This document shows, piece after piece, positions 21,689 through 35,279 of a stretch of 64,000 bases of DNA (position 1 is the first letter of the stretch; every line of letters begins with the position of its first letter). This stretch comes from Hydractinia symbiolongicarpus. Lineage: Eukaryota; Cnidaria; Hydrozoa; Anthoathecata; Hydractiniidae. Location: the NCBI RefSeq assembly GCF_029227915.1, contig NC_079877.1:1426001-1490000 (forward strand), given 5' to 3'. The notes beneath the pieces were generated by a model, which saw only the letters and a program-made list of their open reading frames with translations, ran no database searches and was not told the DNA's origin. Position numbers and translations under genes: made by a program.

Positions 21689-22893
21689 ACACATAAGGTA
21701 GTCTGTTTCTTCGCATGAAGGTATCGGTACGACTTTATATGAATATATGTCAATCAGAAGGTATCCATCTACACTGGCTTAAAGCCTCATCACAATGTTT
21801 CTGTAGTAGAAAGAAATGGACTGAAAAAGACCTTTCCGCTCAGCTAGCAAGCTCCCACATCTTTCAGCCTGCCACGCAGTTGTTAGAGCCAGCAGGGCCT
21901 ATCGTGGAAAATGTAAACATTCAAAAAGTTCTATAAATTTGTACAATATATATCACACACAGGACACAAACATTTTTTATGTGTAGCTAGCTATAGCTAC
22001 CAAAACACATTAGGAAGCAAACAAACACAAAAGGAAGCATACAAATTGCAAAACATATCTGGCTAGCTAAGCATTAGAAATTAAAACTTATAATATTATT
22101 GCTAACCATATTGAAAGAGAAAAGAGAAAGCTAGCTAGGAGAAGAGAGGAGGAGGAGGCAAAAGACTTCATTTTATGATGGCTTCTGCAAAGTTGCAGTT
22201 TGCTTGTTTACGTGATCAACCTCTTCCCCAGGGCTCCTTCCAAGATTGTCGAAAAAGTAAACCGGCCCCGGGGACGAGATTGTCATTAGCTAGGTCTTAA
22301 AAATGACGGACCAAACAATGGCGGCGAAGTTCAGGGATTTTTAAAGGTAGTGCATTGAAATGCTTCTGCCGCTGGCTGAATATTGCACACCAGTTGTAAA
22401 AATGTAGTAGAAAGTGTAGCTTAGATAATGCAGAATGGGTTTTGTTCAAGGCATAAGTGCAAAAATTAACAAATAGCAATAAATTGTACAAAAGGAATGA
22501 CAAGTTGCCAAAATTGGCACAAAATATGGGAAAGATTGGCAATTTTTACTGCTTTATATTGAAGTTGGGACTTATGTCACGTACGATTTTGTAAGATTGT
22601 CATGTTAACTTACCAATTTATGTGTTTTTTTTCCCAGTGACTCGACAAAACTTCAGCGGTTTTCGAAAACATGCTATTTTTGGCACCCTTACTCCTGGAG
22701 CTCTCTGTGGTCATACGAGAAGGAATCTGAAACCGAGGTTATCATTTTTGAAAAGAAGAGGCTTTGCTGACCAAAATATGAACGAGTTATATTATTTCGT
22801 CGGGAAATGGTCGAGTTAATTAAACATAAAGTTCCCAATTTTTCATAAGCTGAAAAACGTGTAATTTCCAGACCCGGCCTTAAAATCGACAAG
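21689..22893. other. Non-coding flank up to the 372-bp satellite
   Basis: Small open frames occur (plus 21715-21936, minus 22297-22542, plus 22622-22819), but none has recognisable motifs, a start context or splice partners that support a gene. A GA-rich tract lies at about 22139-22159. A CpG-containing patch (caatggcggcgaag) lies near 22317-22330. Confidence 0.45.
22217..22282. repeat. Imperfect inverted repeat, G/C-rich arms
   Basis: The arm caacctcttccccagggctc (22217-22236) pairs with cggccccggggacgagattg (22263-22282), with roughly three quarters of positions matching and a 26-bp loop. It stands out as G/C-rich in an AT-rich setting and may be the remnant of a small foldback element. 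Confidence 0.6.
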
Positions 22894-25800
22894 CAACTTG
22901 TATTTAGCGATGTTTTTTCGCTATTACTAGGTTACATCGCTTTTAACAGTGAAACGATTGATTGTGGCACTTAAATGAACTGATTTTGGACTGTGACCTT
23001 ATAAGTGTGATAAGTGAGACAAGTGGATTCCAAGAAATAATATTCTTCCTAAGTTGACATGATTGACGAAACTCAGCGATTACACTGAGCGCTGTGGTAG
23101 CGCTTCATTTAAAAGCATAGATGAATAAGTCATAATTACTGTGGAACCAATGCTGACCGTTAGCACGCGCTGAATAAATTGGAAAAGTTTCAAAAACTAC
23201 AATTCATTGATTTTCTAGCGGTATCAATCCGTTTGAGTTACAACGGTTGCGTCACATAATTGTACCAACATGAACTTAGCGATGTTTTTTCGCTATTATT
23301 AGGTTACATCGCTTTTAACAGTGAAACGATTGACTGTGCGACTTAATTGAATTGATTTTGGACTGTGACCTTATAAGTGTGATAAGTGAGACAAGTGGAT
23401 TCCAAGAAATAACATTCTTCTTAATTTGACATGATTGCCGAAACTCAGCGATTACACTGGGCGCTGTGGTAGCGTTTCATTTAAAAATTAAGGAAAGAAA
23501 GTCATTTTTCACTGTGGGACCAATCCTAGCCGTTAGCGCGCGCTGAAGAAATAGAGACAGATTCAATTACTACATTTCACTGACATTCTAACGGTGTCAG
23601 TCCGTTTGAGTTACAACGGTTGGGTCACATATTCGTACCATCATGTAATTAGGGATATTTTTCTAATATTACTAGGTTCCATCCCTTTTAAAAGTGAAAC
23701 GATTGACTGTGGGACTTAATTGAATTAACTTTGGACTCTGACCTGACAAATGTGATAAATAAGAAAATTGGACTCCCAGAAATAACATTGCTCTTAATTT
23801 GACATGATTGCTGGAAATCAACGATTATAATGGGCGCTGTGGTAGCGCTTCATTTAAAAACTTAGATAAATAAGTCATCATTACTGTGGGACCAATCTTG
23901 GCCGTTAGCACGTGCTGAATAAAGAGGAACAGTTTCAAAAACTACATTTCATTGATTTTCTAGCGGTATCAATCCGTTTGAGTTACAACGGTTGCGTCAC
24001 ATATTCGTACCAACATGTATTTAGCGATAGTGTTCGGATATTACTAGCTTGCATCGCTTTTAACAGTGAAGCGTTTGACTGTGGGACTTAATTGAACTGA
24101 TTGTGGACTTTGACCTTATAAATGTGATAAATAAGCCAGTTTGACTACAAGAAATAACGTTGTCTTAATTTCACATGATTGCTGGAACTCAGCGATTACA
24201 CTTGTCGCTGTGATAGTGCTTTATTTAAAAATTAAGTTAAATAAATCATTTTTTACTGTGGGACCAATCCTAGCCGTTAGTTCGCGCTGAAGAAGTGGAG
24301 ACAGTTTCCAAAACTACCTTTCATTGACTTTCAAACGGTGTCAATCCGTTTGAGTTACAACGGTTGCGTCATAATTCGTACCAACATGTGTTTAGATATT
24401 TTTTTCCGATATTACTAAGTTGTATTGCTTTTAACAGTGAAACGATTGACTGTGGGACTTAATTGATCTCATTCTGGACTGTGACCTTATAAATGTGATA
24501 AGTGAGCCAACTGGACCCCAAGAAATAACATTGTTCTTAATTTGACATGATTGCTGGAACTCAGCGATTACACTGGGCGCTGTGGAAGCACTTCATTTAA
24601 AAATTTAGATAAATAAATCATTCTTTACTGTGCGACCAATCCTAGCCGTTATTTTGGGATGAAGAAATAGAGACAGTTTCCAAAACTACATTTCAATGAA
24701 TTTCTAACGGTATCAGTCCGATTGAGTTACGACGGTTGCGTCACATATTTGTACCAACATGTGTTTAGCGATATTTTTTCGCTATTACTAGGTTATATCG
24801 CTTTTAGCAGTGAAACGATTGACTGTGGGACTTCATTGAACTGATTTTGGAATGTGAACTTACAAGTGTGATAAGTGAGACAAGTGGATTCCAAGAAATA
24901 ACATTCTTCTTAATTTGACATGATTGCCGAAACTCAGCGAATACACTGAGCACTGAGGTAGCGCTTCATTTAAAAATTAAGGAAAGAAAGTCATTTTTTA
25001 CTGTGGGACCAAACCTAGCCGTTAGCGCGCGCTGAAGAAATAGAGACACATTCAAATACTACATTTCACTGACTTTCTAACGGTGCCAGTCCGTTTGACT
25101 TACAACGGTTGGGTCACATATTCGTACTAACATGTATTTAGCGATATTTTTATGATATTACTAGGTTGCATCGCTTTTAACAGTGAAACGATGTACTGTG
25201 GGACTTAATTGAACTTGCTCTGGACTTTGACCTGATAAATGTGATAAATGAGACAATTGGACCCCAAGAAAAAACATTCTTCTTATTTTCACGTTATTGC
25301 CGGAACTTAGCGATTGCACTGGGCGCTGTGGTAGCGCTTCATTTAAAAATTTAGATAAATAAGTCATTCTTTACTGTGGGACAAATCTCAGACGTCATCG
25401 CACGCTAAAAAAATAGAGATAATTTCAAAAACTACATTTCATTGACTTTCTAACGATGTCTGTCCGTTTGAGTTACAACGGTTGGGTCACATATTCGTCC
25501 CCACATATATTTAGGGATATTTTTCTGATATTACTAAGTTGTATCGCTTTTAACAGTGAAGCGTTTGACTGTGGGACTTAATTGAACTGATTGTGGACTT
25601 TGACCTTATAAATGTGATAAATAAGCCAGTTTGACTACAAGAAATAACGTTGTCTTAATTTCACATGATTGCTGGAACTCAGCGATTACACTGGGCGCTG
25701 TGGTAGCGCTTTATTTAAAAATTAAGATAAATAAATCATTTTTTACTTTGGGACCAATCCTAGCCGTTAGTTTGCGCTGAAGAAGTAGAAACAGTTTCCA

Positions 25801-28510
25801 AAATTACCTTTCATTGACTTTCTCACGGTGTCAATCCGTTTGAGTTAAAACGGTTGCGTCATATATTCGTGCCAACATGTGTTTAGATATTTTTTTCCGA
25901 TATTACTAAGTTGTATTGCTTTTAACAGTGAAACGATTGACTGTGGGACTTAATTGATCTCATTCTGGACTGTGACCTTATAAATGTGATAAGTGAGCCA
26001 ACTGGACCCCAAGAAATAACATTGTTCTTAATTTGACATGATTGCTGGAACTTAGCGATTACACTGGGCGCTGTGGTAGCGCTTTATTTAAAAATTAAGA
26101 TAAATAAATCATTCTTTACTGTGGGACCAGTCCTAGCCGTTAGTTCGCGCTGAAGAAGTGCAGACAGTTTCCAAAACTACCTTTCATTGACTTTCAAACG
26201 GTGTCAATCCGTCTAAGTTACAACGGTTGCGTCATAAATTCGTACCAACATGTGTTTAGATATTTTTTTCCGATATTACTAAGTTGTATTGCTTTTAACA
26301 GTGAAATGATTGACTGTGGGACTTAATTGATCTCATTCTGGACTGTGACCTTATAAATGTGATAAGTGAGCCAACTGGACCCCAAGAAATAACATTGTTC
26401 TTAATTTGACATGATTGCTGGAACTCAGCGATTACACTGGGCGCTGTGGAAGCACTTCATTTAAAAATTTAGATAAATAAATCATTCTTTACTGTGCGAC
26501 AAGTCCTAGCCGTTATTTTGGGATGAAGAAATAGAGGCAGTTTCCAAAACTACATTTCAATGAATTTCTAACGGTATCAGTCCGATTGAGTTACGACGGT
26601 TGCGTCACATATTTGTACCAACATGTGTTTAGCGATATTTTTTCGCTATTACTAGGTTACATCGCTTTTAGCAGTGAAACGATTGACTGTGGGACTTCAT
26701 TGAACTGATTTTGGAATGTGAACTTACAAGTGTGATAAGTGAGACAAGTGGATTCCAAGAAATAACATTCTTCTTAATTTGACATGATTGGCGAAACTCA
26801 GCGAATACACTGAGCGCTGTGGTAGCGCTTCATTTAAAAATTACGGAAAGAAAGTCATTTTTTACTGTGGGACCAATCCTAGCCGTTAGCGCGCGCTGAA
26901 GAAATAGAGACACATTCAAATACTACATTTCACTGACTTTCTAACGGTGCCAGTCCGTTTGACTTACAACGGTTGGGTCACATATTCGTACTAACATGTA
27001 TTTAGCGATATTTTTCTGATATTACTAGGTTGCATCGCTTTTAACAGTGAAACGATGGACTGTGGGACTTAATTGAACTTGCTCTGGACTTTGACCTGAT
27101 AAATGTGATAAATGAGACAATTGGACCACAAGAAAAAACATTCTTCTTATTTTCACGTTATTGCCGGAACTTAGCGATTGCACTGGGCGCTGTGGCAGCG
27201 CTTCATTTAAAAACTTAGATAAATAAGTCATCATTACGGTGGGACCAATCTTGGCCGTTAGCACGCGCTGAATAAACAGGAACAGTTTCAAAAACTACAT
27301 TTCATTGATTTTCTAGCGGTATCAATCCGTTTGAGTTACAACGGTTGCGTCACATATTCGTACCAACATGTATTTAGCGATAGTGTTCGGATATTACTAG
27401 CTTGCATCGCTTTTAACAGTGAAGCGTTTGACTGTGGGACTTAATTGAACTGATTGTGGACTTTGACCTTATAAATGTGATAAATAAGCCAGTTTGACTA
27501 CAAGAAATAACGTTGTCTTAATTTCTTATGATTGCTGGAACTCAGCGATTACACTGGTCGCTGTGATAGTGCTTTATTTAAAAATTAAGTTAAATAAATC
27601 ATTTTTTACTGTGGGACCAATCCTAGCCGTTAGTTCGCGCTGAAGAAGTGGAGACAGTTTCCAAAACTACCTTTCATTGACTTTCAAACGGTGTCAATCC
27701 GTTTGAGTTACAACGGTTGCGTCATAAATTCGTACCAACATGTGTTTAGATATTTTTTTCCGATATTACTAAGTTGTATTGCTTTTAACAGTGAAACGAT
27801 TGACTGTGGGACTTAATTGATCTCATTCTGGACTGTGACCTTATAAATGTGATAAGTGAGCCAACTGGACCCCAAGAAATAACATTGTTCTTAATTTGAC
27901 ATGATTGCTGGAACTCAGCGGTTACACTGGGCGCTGTGGAAGCACTTCATTTAAAAATTTAGATAAATAAATCATTCTTTACTGTGCGACCAATCCTAGC
28001 CGTTATTTTGGGATGAAGAAATAGAGACAGTTTCCAAAACTACATTTCAATGAATTTCTAACGGTATCAGTCCGATTGAGTTACGACGGTTGCGTCACAT
28101 ATTTGTACCAACATGTGTTTAGCGATATTTTTTCGCTATTACTAGGTTACATCGCTTTTAGCAGTGAAACGATTGACTGTGGGACTTCATTGAACTGATT
28201 TTGGAATGTGAACTTACAAGTGTGATAAGTGAGACAAGTGGATTCCAAGAAATAACATTCTTCTTAATTTGACATGATTGCCGAAACTCAGCGAATACAC
28301 TGAGCGCTGAGGTAGCGCTTAATTTAAAAATTAAGGAAAGAAAGTCATTTTTTACTGTGGGACCAATCCTAGCCGTTAGCGCGCGCTGAAGAAATAGAGA
28401 CACATTCAAATACTACATTTCACTGACTTTCTAACGGTGCAAGTCCGTTTGACTTACAACGGTTGGGTCACATATTCGTACTAACATGTATTTAGCGATA
28501 CTTTTCTGAT

Positions 28511-31500
28511 ATTACTAGGTTGCATCGCTTTTAACAGTGAAACGATGGACTGTGGGACTTAATTGAACTTGCTCTGGACTTTGACCTGATAAATGTGATA
28601 AATGAGACAATTGGACCCCAAGAAAAAAAATTCTTCTTATTTTCACGTTATTGCCGGAACTTAGCGATTGCATTGGGCGCTGTGGTAGCGCTTAATTTAA
28701 AAATTTAGATAAATAAGTCATTCTTTACTGTGGGACAAATCTCAGACGTCATCGCACTCTAAAAAAATAGCGATAATTTCAAAAACTACATTTCATTGAC
28801 TTTCTAACGATGTCTGTCCGTTTGAGTTACAACGGTTGGGTCACATATTCGTCCCCACATGTATTTAGGGATATTTTTCTGATATTACTAAGTTGTTTCG
28901 CTTTTAAAAGTAAAATGATTGACTGTGGCACTTAAATGAACTGATTTTGGTCTGTGACCTTATAAATGTGATAAATGAGCTAATTGGACTCCCAGAAATA
29001 ACATTGCTCTTAATTTGACATGATTACTGGAAATCAACTATTATAATGGGCGCTGTGGTAGCGCTTCATTTAAAAACTTAGATAAATAAGTCATCATTAC
29101 GGTGGGACCAATCTTGGCCGTTAGCACGCGCTGAATAAACAGGAACAGTTTCAAAAACTACATTTCATTGATTTTCTAGCGGTATCAATCCGTTTGAGTT
29201 ACAACGGTTGCGTCACATATTCGTACCAACATGTATTTAGCGATAGTGTTCGGATATTACTAGCTTGCATCGCTTTTAACAGTGAAGCGTTTGACTGTGG
29301 GACTTAATTGAACTGATTGTGGACTTTGACCTTATAAATGTGATAAATAAGCCAGTTGGACTACAAGAAATAACGTTGTTCTTAATTTGACATGATTGGT
29401 GGAACTCAGCGATTACACTGGGCGCTGTGGTAGCGCTTTATTTAAAAATTAAGATAAATAAATCATTTTTTACTTTGGGACCAATCCTAGCCGTTAGTTC
29501 GCGCTGAAGAAGTAGAGACAGTTTCCAAAATTACCTTTCATTGACTTTCTCACGGTGTCAAACGGTTTGAGTTAAAACGGTTGCGTCATATATTCGTACC
29601 AACATGTGTTTAGATATTTTTTTCCGATATTACTAAGTTGTATTGCTTTTAACAGTGAAACGATTGACTGTGGGACTTAATTGATCTCATTCTGGACTGT
29701 GACCTTATAAATGTGATAAGTGAGCCAACTGGACCCCAAGAAATAACATTGCTCTTAATTTGACATGATTGCCGGAACTCAGCGATTACACTGTGCGCTG
29801 TGGTAGCGCTTTATTTAAAAATTAAGATAAATAAATCATTTTTTACTGTGGGACCAATCCTAGCCGTTAGTTCGCGCTGAAGAAGTGCAGACAGTTTCCA
29901 AAACTACCTTTCATTGACTTTGAAACGGTGTCAATCCGTTTGAGTTACAACGGTTGCGTCATAAATTCGTACCAACATGTGTTTAGATATTTTTTTCCGA
30001 TATTACTAAGTTGTATTGCTTTTAACAGTGAAACGATTGACTGTTGGACTTAATTGATCTCATTCTGGACTGTGACCTTATAAATGTGATAAGTGAGCCA
30101 ACTGGACCCCAAGAAGAAACATTGTTCTTAATTTGACATGATTGCTGGAACTCAGCGGTTACACTGGGCGCTTTGGAAGCACTTCATTTAAAAATTTAGA
30201 TAAATAAATCATTCTTTACTGTGCGACCAATCCTAGCCGTTATTTTGGGATGAAGAAATAGAGGCAGTTTCCAAAACTACATTTCAATAAATTTCTAACG
30301 GTATCAGTCCGATTGAGTTACGACGGTTGCGTCACATATTTGTACCAACATGTGTTTAGCGATATTTTTTCGCTATTACTAGGTTACATCGCTTTTAGCA
30401 GTGAAACGATTGACTGTGGGACTTCATTGAACTGATTTTGGAATGTGAACTTACAAGTGTGATAAGTGAGACAAGTGGATTCCAAGAAATAACATTCTTC
30501 TTAATTTGACATGATTGCCGAAACTCAGCGAATACACTGAGCGCTGTGGTAGCGCTTCACTTAAAAATTAAGGAAAGAAAGTCATTTTTTACTGTGGGAC
30601 CAATCCTAGCCGTTAGCGCGCGCTGAAGAAATAGAGACACATTCAAATACTACATTTCACTGACTTTCTAACGGTGCAAGTCCGTTTGACTTACAACGGT
30701 TGGGTCACATATTCGTACTAACATGTATTTAGCGATACTTTTCTGATATTACTAGGTTGCATCGCTTTTAACAGTGAAACGATGGACTGTGGGACTTAAT
30801 TGAACTTGCTCTGGACTTTGACCTGATAAATGTGATAAATGAGACAATTGGACCCCAAGAAAAAAAATTCTTCTTATTTTCACGTTATTGCCGGAACTTA
30901 GCGATTGCACTGGGCGCTCTGGTAGCGCTTCATTTAAAAATTTAGATAAATAAGTCATTCTTTACTGTGGGACAAATCTCAGACGTCATCGCACGCTAAA
31001 AAAATAGCGATAATTTCAAAAACTACATTTCATTGACTTTCTAACGATGTCTGTCCGTTTGAGTTACAACGGTTGGGTCACATATTCGTCCCCACATGTA
31101 TTTAGGGATATTTTTCTGATATTACTAAGTTGTTTCGCTTTTAAAAGTAAAATGATTGACTGTGGCACTTAAATGAACTGATTTTGGTCTGTGACCTTAT
31201 AAATGTGATAAATGAGCTAATTGGACTCCCAGAAATAACATTGCTCTTAATTTGACATGATTACTGGAAATCAACTATTATAATGGGCGCTGTGGTAGCG
31301 CTTCATTTAAAAACTTAGATAAATAAGTCATCATTACGGTGGGACCAATCTTGGCCGTTAGCACGCGCTGAATAAACAGGAACAGTTTCAAAAACTACAT
31401 TTCATTGATTTTCTAGCGGTATCAATCCGTTTGAGTTACAACGGTTGCGTCACATATTCGTACCAACATGTATTTAGCGATAGTGTTCGGATATTACTAG

Positions 31501-33560
31501 CTTGCATCGCTTTTAACAGTGAAGCGTTTGACTGTGGGACTTAATTGAACTGATTGTGGACTTTGACCTTATAAATGTGATAAATAAGCCAGTTGGACTA
31601 CAAGAAATAACGTTGTTCTTAATTTGACATGATTGGTGGAACTCAGCGATTACACTGGGCGCTGTGGTAGCGCTTTATTTAAAAATTAAGATAAATAAAT
31701 CATTTTTTACTGTGGGACCAATCCTAGCCGTTAGTTTGCGCTGAAGAAGTGCAGACAGTTTCCAAAACTACCTTTCATTGACTTTGAAACGGTGTCAATC
31801 CGTTTGAGTTACAACGGTTGCGTCATAAATTCGTACCAACATGTGTTTAGATATTTTTTTCCGATATTACTAAGTTGTATTGCTTTTAACAGTGAAACGA
31901 TTGACTATTGGACTTAATTGATCTCATTCTGGACTGTGACCTTATAAATGTGATAAGTGAGCCAACTGGACCCCAAGAAATAACATTGTTCTTAAATTGA
32001 CATGATTGCTGGAACTCAGCGGTTACACTGGGCGCTGTGGAAGCACTTCATTTAAAAATTTAGATAAATAAATCATTCTTTACTGTGCGACCAATCCTAG
32101 CCGTTATTTTGGGATGAAGAAATAGAGGCAGTTTCCAAAACTACATTTCAATGAATTTCTAACGGTATCAGTCCGATTGAGTTACGACGGTTGCGTCACA
32201 TATTTGTACCAACATGTGTTTAGCGATATTTTTTCGCTATTACTAGGTTACATCGCTTTTAGCAGTGAAACGATTGACTGTGGGACTTCATTGAACTGAT
32301 TTTGGAATGTGAACTTACAAGTGTGATAAGTGAGACAAGTGGATTCCAAGAAATAATATTCTTCTTAATTTGACATGATTGCCGAAACTCAGCGAATACA
32401 CTGAGCGCTGTGGTAGCGCTTCATTTAAAAATTAAGGAAAGAAAGTCATTTTTTACTGTGGGACCAATCCTAGCCGTTAGCGCGCGCTGAAGAAATAGAG
32501 ACACATTCAAATACTACATTTCACTGACTTTCTAACGGTGCAAGTCCGTTTGACTTACAACGGTTGGGTCACATATTCGTACTAACATGTATTTAGCGAT
32601 ACTTTTCTGATATTACTAGGTTGCATCGCTTTTAACAGTGAAACGATGCACTGTGGGACTTAATTGAACTTGCTCTGGACTTTGACCTGATAAATGTGAT
32701 AAATGAGACAATTGGACCCCAAGAAAAAAAATTCTTCTTATTTTCACGTTATTGCCGGAACTTAGCGATTGCACTGGGCGCTGTGGTAGCGCTTCATTTA
32801 AAAATTTAGATAAATAAGTCATTCTTTACTGTGGGACAAATCTCAGACGTCATCGCACGCTAAAAAAATAGCGATAATTTCAAAAACTACATTTCATTGA
32901 CTTTCTAACGATGTCTGTCCGTTTGAGTTACAACGGTTGGGTCACATATTCGTCCCCACATGTATTTAGGGATATTTTTCTGATATTACTAAGTTGTTTC
33001 GCTTTTAAAAGTAAAATGATTGACTGTGGCACTTAAATGAACTGATTTTGGTCTGTGACCTTATAAATGTGATAAATGAGCTAATTGGACTCCCAGAAAT
33101 AACATTGCTCTTAATTTGACATGATTACTGGAAATCAACTATTATAATGGGCGCTGTGGTAGCGCTTCATTTAAAAACTTAGATAAATAAGTCATCATTA
33201 CGGTGGGACCAATCTTGGCCGTTAGCACGCGCTGAATAAACAGGAACAGTTTCAAAAACTACATTTCATTGATTTTCTGGCGGTATCAATCCGTTTGAGT
33301 TACAACGGTTGCGTCACATATTCGTACCAACATGTATTTAGCGATAGTGTTCGGATATTACTAGCTTGCATCGCTTTTAACAGTGAAGCGTTTGACTGTG
33401 GGACTTAATTGAACTGATTGTGGACTTTGACCTTATAAATGTGATAAATAAGCCAGTTGGACTACAAGAAATAACGTTGTTCTTAATTTGACATGATTGG
33501 TGGAACTCAGCGATTACACTGGGCGCTGTGGTAGCGCTTTATTTAAAAATTAAGATAAAT
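28511..33560 (+). repeat. Higher-order blocks of six and five 372-bp monomers
   Basis: The same monomer variant (cgatacttttctgatattac, then tgcatcgc) appears at about 28511, 30748 and 32612, separated by 2,237 bp (six monomers) and 1,864 bp (five monomers). The following monomer with 'tttcgcttttaaaagtaaaatg' recurs after each, at about 28890, 31130 and 32990. Large near-identical blocks were therefore copied recently, with one monomer gained or lost. Confidence 0.85.
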
Positions 33561-35279
33561 AAATCATTTTTTACTGTAGGACCAATCCTAGCCGTTTTTT
33601 CGCGCTGAAGAAGTAGAGACAATTTCCAAAGCTACCTTTCATTGACTTTCTCTCGGTGTCAATCCGTTTGAGTTACAACGGTTGCGTCATATATTCGTAC
33701 CAACATGTGTTTAGATATTTTTTTCCGATATTACTAAGTTGTATTGCTTTTAACTGTGAAACGATTGACTGTGGGACTTAATTGATCTCATTATGGACTG
33801 TGACCTTATAAATGTGATAAGTGAGCCAACTGGACCCCAAGAAGTAACTTTGTTCTTAATTTGACATGATTGCTGGAACTCAGCGATTACACTGGGCGCT
33901 GTGGTAGCGCTTTATTTCAAAATTAAGATAATTAAGTCATTTTTTACTGTTGGATCAATCCTAGCCGTTAGTTTGCGCTGAAGAAATAGAGACAGTTTCA
34001 AAAAATACATTTCATTGACTTTCTAACGGTGTCAATCCGTTTCAGTTACAACGGTTGTGTCACATATTCGTACCAACATGTAATTAGGGTATTTTACTGA
34101 TATTACTAGGTTGTATCGCTTTTAACAGTGAAACGATTGACTGTGGCACTTAAATGAACTGATTTTGGACTGTGACCTTATAAATGTGATAAATGAGCCA
34201 ATAGGACTGCCAGAAATTTCATTCCTCTTAATTTGACATGATTGCTGGAATTCAACGATTACAATGGCGCTGTGGTAGCGCTTCACTTAAAAACTTAGAT
34301 AAATAAGTCATAATTACTGTGGGACCAATCCTGGTCGTCAGCACGCGCTGAATAAAAAGGAACAGTTTCAAAAGCTACATTTCATTGACTTTCAACGGTA
34401 TCAATCCGTTTGAGTTACAACGGTTGCGTCACATATTCGTACCAACATATATTTTGCGATAGTTTTTCGCTATTACTAGGTTACATCGCTCTTAACAGTG
34501 AAACGATTGACAGTGGGACTTAATTGAACCGATTTTGGACTGTGACCTTATAAGTGTGATAAGTGAGACAATTGGACTCCAAGAAGTAACATTCTTCTTA
34601 ATTTGACATGATTGCCGAAACTCAGCGATTACACTGGGCGCTGGGGTAGCGCGTTATTTAAAAATTAAGAAAAGAAAGTCATTTTTTACTGTGGGACCAA
34701 TCCTAGCCGTTAGCACACGCTGAAGAAATAGCCACAGAATCAAAAACTACATTTCATTAAATTTCTAACGGTGTCAGTCCGTTTGAGTTACAACGGTTGC
34801 GTCACATATTCGCACCAACATGTATTTAGCGATAGTGTTTGGATATTACTAGGTTGCATCGCTTTTAACAGTGAAAGGTTTGACTGTGGGACTTAATTGA
34901 ACTGATTGTGGACCTTGACCTTATAAATGTGATAAATACGCCAGTTTGACTCCCAGAAATAACATTGCTCTTAATTTGACATGAGTGCTGGAATTCAACG
35001 ATTACACTGGGCGCTGTGGTAGCGCTTCATTTAAGAATTTAGAAAAGAAATTAATTTTTTACTGTGGGACCAAGCCTAGCCGTTAGCGCGCGCTGAAGAA
35101 ATAGAGACAGATTCAATTACTACATCTCACTGACATTCTAACGGTGTCAGTCCGTTTGAGTTACAACGGTTGGGTCACATATTCGTACTAACATGTATTT
35201 AGCGATATTTTTCTGATATTACTAGGTTGCATCGCTTTTAACAGTGAAACGATTGACTGTGGGACTTAATTGAACTGAT

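Noticed and set aside
21715-22819. Small open frames 21715-21936 (+), 22297-22542 (-) and 22622-22819 (+)
   Set aside because: They have no recognisable domain, no splice partners and no supporting context; they are chance-length frames in non-coding DNA.
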